From: Gemmatimonadota bacterium | GTDB lineage: Bacteria > Gemmatimonadota > Gemmatimonadetes > Longimicrobiales > Gaopeijiaceae | Length of the DNA stretch: 35,813 bases | Assembly: GCA_022561145.1 (NCBI GenBank) | Contig: JADFRS010000018.1 | Span: forward strand, 1 to 35,813 | Reading direction: 5' to 3' | Shown here: positions 32,507 through 35,813 of the stretch, one piece after another | Position numbering within the stretch: position 1 is the stretch's first letter | Layout: each line of letters opens with the position of its first letter | Position numbers and translations under genes: made by a program | The notes under the pieces: generated by a model | What the model saw: only the letters and a program-made list of their open reading frames with translations | What the model was told of the DNA's origin: nothing | Database searches by the model: none

Positions 32507-33931
32507 ATGTCCCTCAGGCGCCAGTTCATCGTCGTCTTCGTCACGTTCTCGGCCGTGCTCACGGCAATGGGCGGTTTCGGTACATATTGGATCGTTAGCC
32601 GGACGCTCGAAGAGGAAATGGACGACAAGCTCCAGGAGGTGGCGGGTGTGGCTGTGGTTGTCGGTTTCGAGACGAGCGGTCTCGAGTTACTTCTGGCTGG
32701 TGAGGAGCAGTCGACCATGTGGGCATCGGCCCACGCTAGGTTGAGGGGGCTCGAGAACTTTGTGGCCGCCGCTTGGATTTTCAGGACCGATGACTACACG
32801 GCGATCGTCTCGAGCTTCCCGGCCGACAGTGTCCAGATTGGCACGCCGCTCCCCGAGTTCGAGTCACACGCCGACGTGATCGAACGGGCCAAGGTTGACG
32901 GTTCGGCAACGTCGCTTCTGTTTCCCGGCGAGGATGGGCAGCAGTACAAATACGGATTCGTGCCAATCCAACGCAGCCCCGACCTGATGCTGGCCGTGCG
33001 GATGCGCGCCGACTACCTCGAGCCGCTTGCGAGCTTCCGCCGTCGGATCGTGCAGGTGTCTGCGGCGAGCGTGGTGATCGCCGCGGTCCTGGCCTGGTTC
33101 CTTGCGGCCAACGTGACGGGTCCGCTGGATCGCCTCAGCCGGGTGGCTCTTCGCATTCAGCGCGGGTGGTGGGCCGAGGCGGTGCGGGAAGAGCCCGGCA
33201 AAGAGCTCGGCCGCCTCTCCCGGGCCATGGAAAGGATGCGCGCAGGCATCCTCGAGCGGGAGGAGCAACTCCGCCTCATGTTGGCTCAGGTGGCCCACGA
33301 GGTCAGAAATCCGTTGGGTGGGCTGGAGCTTTTCGCCACCGCGGCAGCGGAGGCCGATACCGCTGACGAACGCGAGCATCTGCTCGGCCGCGTACGTGGC
33401 GAGATCAACTCGCTCAACCTCATCATCGACGATTTTCTGACGTTTGCACGGCCCCTGGACCCCGTACTCGAGACCCATGACGCGCGTCTCCCCCTTCGAG
33501 AGGCCGTGGACCTTCTGGACTCGGATGGCAAGGAAATAGTGGTTGATCTCCCCGTCTGGCCGCTGTTGGTTCACGCCGATCCCGGCCACCTCAAAAGGGT
33601 GGCCTTGAACTTGCTTAGGAACGCTGCGCAAGCCAGCGCGAGCAAGGTCCAACTATATAGCGAGACCGCCGGGGATGAAGTTCTGGTTTGCGTGCGGGAT
33701 GATGGTCCGGGAGTGCCAGAGGAGCTCCGCGAGAGAATCTTCGAACCCTTTGTTACCGATAAGGAAAAAGGCGCCGGCTTGGGCCTGGCCATCGTGCAAA
33801 AGCTGGTCGAGGTGAACGGCGGAAGGTTGGAGCTGGCCCCCCGCTTGGACGGAGAAATTCAATCGGGCGCCGAGTTCCGCGTATATTGGAGGGCGGCGGA
33901 CCGGCGTGACGAGGTGCGCGCCGATGGGTAG
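32507..33931 (+). CDS. Membrane sensor histidine kinase (NtrB-like)
   Basis: This 474-residue sensor has a first membrane helix (about 6-29), a periplasmic sensing domain of ~150 residues without a recognised fold, and a second helix (about 180-203). A HAMP linker (ANVTGPLDRLSRVALRIQ) and HisKA with phospho-acceptor His264 in AHEVRNPLGG follow. The ATPase domain has the N box LNLLRNAAQAS, G1 DDGPGVP and G2 GAGLGLAI. The start at ATG 32507 has AGGG seven bases upstream. A GTG at 32489 overlapping the previous stop (GTGA) is the alternative. The sigma-54 activator follows after 40 bases and is its obvious partner. Confidence 0.9.
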   Translation: MSLRRQFIVVFVTFSAVLTAMGGFGTYWIVSRTLEEEMDDKLQEVAGVAVVVGFETSGLELLLAGEEQSTMWASAHARLRGLENFVAAAWIFRTDDYTAIVSSFPADSVQIGTPLPEFESHADVIERAKVDGSATSLLFPGEDGQQYKYGFVPIQRSPDLMLAVRMRADYLEPLASFRRRIVQVSAASVVIAAVLAWFLAANVTGPLDRLSRVALRIQRGWWAEAVREEPGKELGRLSRAMERMRAGILEREEQLRLMLAQVAHEVRNPLGGLELFATAAAEADTADEREHLLGRVRGEINSLNLIIDDFLTFARPLDPVLETHDARLPLREAVDLLDSDGKEIVVDLPVWPLLVHADPGHLKRVALNLLRNAAQASASKVQLYSETAGDEVLVCVRDDGPGVPEELRERIFEPFVTDKEKGAGLGLAIVQKLVEVNGGRLELAPRLDGEIQSGAEFRVYWRAADRRDEVRADG

Positions 33932-33971
33932 CAGGTTCGACTAAACTCACCTCCGGGAACGCCATAACGGC

Positions 33972-35368
<1,397 letters not shown>

Positions 35369-35372
<4 letters not shown>

Positions 35373-35813
35373 TCCTCCCGAACGCCCACCCCAGGCTAAC
35401 GCGGACACCGCGGAGGTTGATCCTCGCGGTGCTCGTTGTCGTAGGCCTGAGTGGCGTGCCCACCGGGGTGCTCCATGGCCAGGCCTCCCCGATGGTCGTC
35501 CAGCTTCGCCTCGAATACCGTGAGGCGTTGAGCACGCTCGAGGCGGCCGTGGCGGCGTTCGAAGTCGTGGATTCGCGATTCAACCAGGCGCTGGATGAGC
35601 TTACGGTCGCCAAAGAATCGGGTGACGAGAACCGGCTGGATCGGGCGTACGCCGCCGCCCAGGCTGCCGCTCCACCCATCCGGGTGGCCATGGCACGGGT
35701 GCGCGAGAGGAATGAGGCCGCCGAAGAGGCGCGCGCCCGCCTGGGGGATGGGCTCGAGGATGAGCTCGATCGGCTCTACGCCGGGGAAGACACCGTCCCG
35801 ATAGAGGTGCTTG
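35369..35813 (+). CDS. Exported coiled-coil protein, N-terminal part (3' end outside window)
   Basis: The ATG overlaps the response-regulator stop (ATGA), and the frame is open to the window edge, giving 148 residues. Residues ~17-38 form a signal sequence (LILAVLVVVGLSGVP, cleavage probably near LHGQA). The rest is strongly helical, rich in Ala, Glu and Arg, with heptad-like segments (YREALSTLEAAVAAFE; VRERNEAAEEARARLGDGLE). It looks like a periplasmic helical protein, perhaps an adaptor or tape-measure-like factor with TPR repeats downstream. No family can be named from this part. Translational coupling suggests it belongs to the two-component operon. Confidence 0.65.

Overview
This window is the replication-origin neighbourhood of a GC-rich bacterial chromosome. 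Two replication-linked gene sets flank one candidate oriC: mnmE-yidC-yidD-rnpA-rpmH runs leftward and dnaA-dnaN runs rightward. The ParAB partition genes and a perfect parS lie about 8 kb to the left. Nearly all genes left of dnaA are on the minus strand and nearly all to the right are on the plus strand, as expected if forks leave from about 29.5-29.7 kb. Several features suggest a member of Gemmatimonadota or a close relative: many secreted M28/M14 peptidases, lipoproteins, an Npt-type carrier, a bactofilin-M23 pair behind parAB, and a diderm-type YidC. That placement is an inference from gene content, not from a marker alignment.

Left part (1-4.2 kb): the end of a DUF2207 membrane protein, an Npt1/Npt2-type carrier, a secreted M28 peptidase, and two damaged single-domain response regulators (one truncated after 40 codons, one frameshifted).

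Central metabolic part (4.2-15.2 kb, minus strand): M14 peptidase, zinc-ribbon/TPR membrane protein, SDR epimerase, LOG-family hydrolase and a putative 37-aa membrane peptide, followed by an intrinsic-terminator-like hairpin. Then come lipA, pdhA, pdhB, pdhC and an exported phosphodiesterase, joined by stop/start overlaps or very short gaps. LipA makes the cofactor that the PdhC lipoyl domain carries, so cofactor synthesis and its target share a transcript. E3 (lpd) is not in the window. The M14 operon diverges from a plus-strand M28 lipoprotein peptidase, and an inverted repeat overlaps the likely M14 promoter.

Chromosome and cell-shape part (17-27.9 kb): a Nif3-like protein, bactofilin, M23 peptidase, ParB and ParA; the last four form a tight operon linking chromosome segregation to envelope shaping. 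Then a small lipoprotein, parS, mnmG, acylphosphatase, a doubtful small membrane ORF, mnmE, yidC, yidD, rnpA and rpmH. rsmG, often found between mnmG and parA, is absent from that place.

Origin and right part (27.9-35.8 kb): dnaA, then a 248-bp oriC with DnaA-box-like sites, four CTA trinucleotides (DnaA-trio pattern) and an AT-rich stretch, then dnaN. dnaN and pyrE converge on a perfect hairpin that contains both stop codons. To the right are a lipoprotein with a PrcB-like C-terminus, an NtrB-like histidine kinase, an NtrC-like sigma-54 activator and the start of an exported coiled-coil protein. No rRNA, tRNA, CRISPR array or insertion sequence was seen, and no gene-free stretch exceeds 300 bases.
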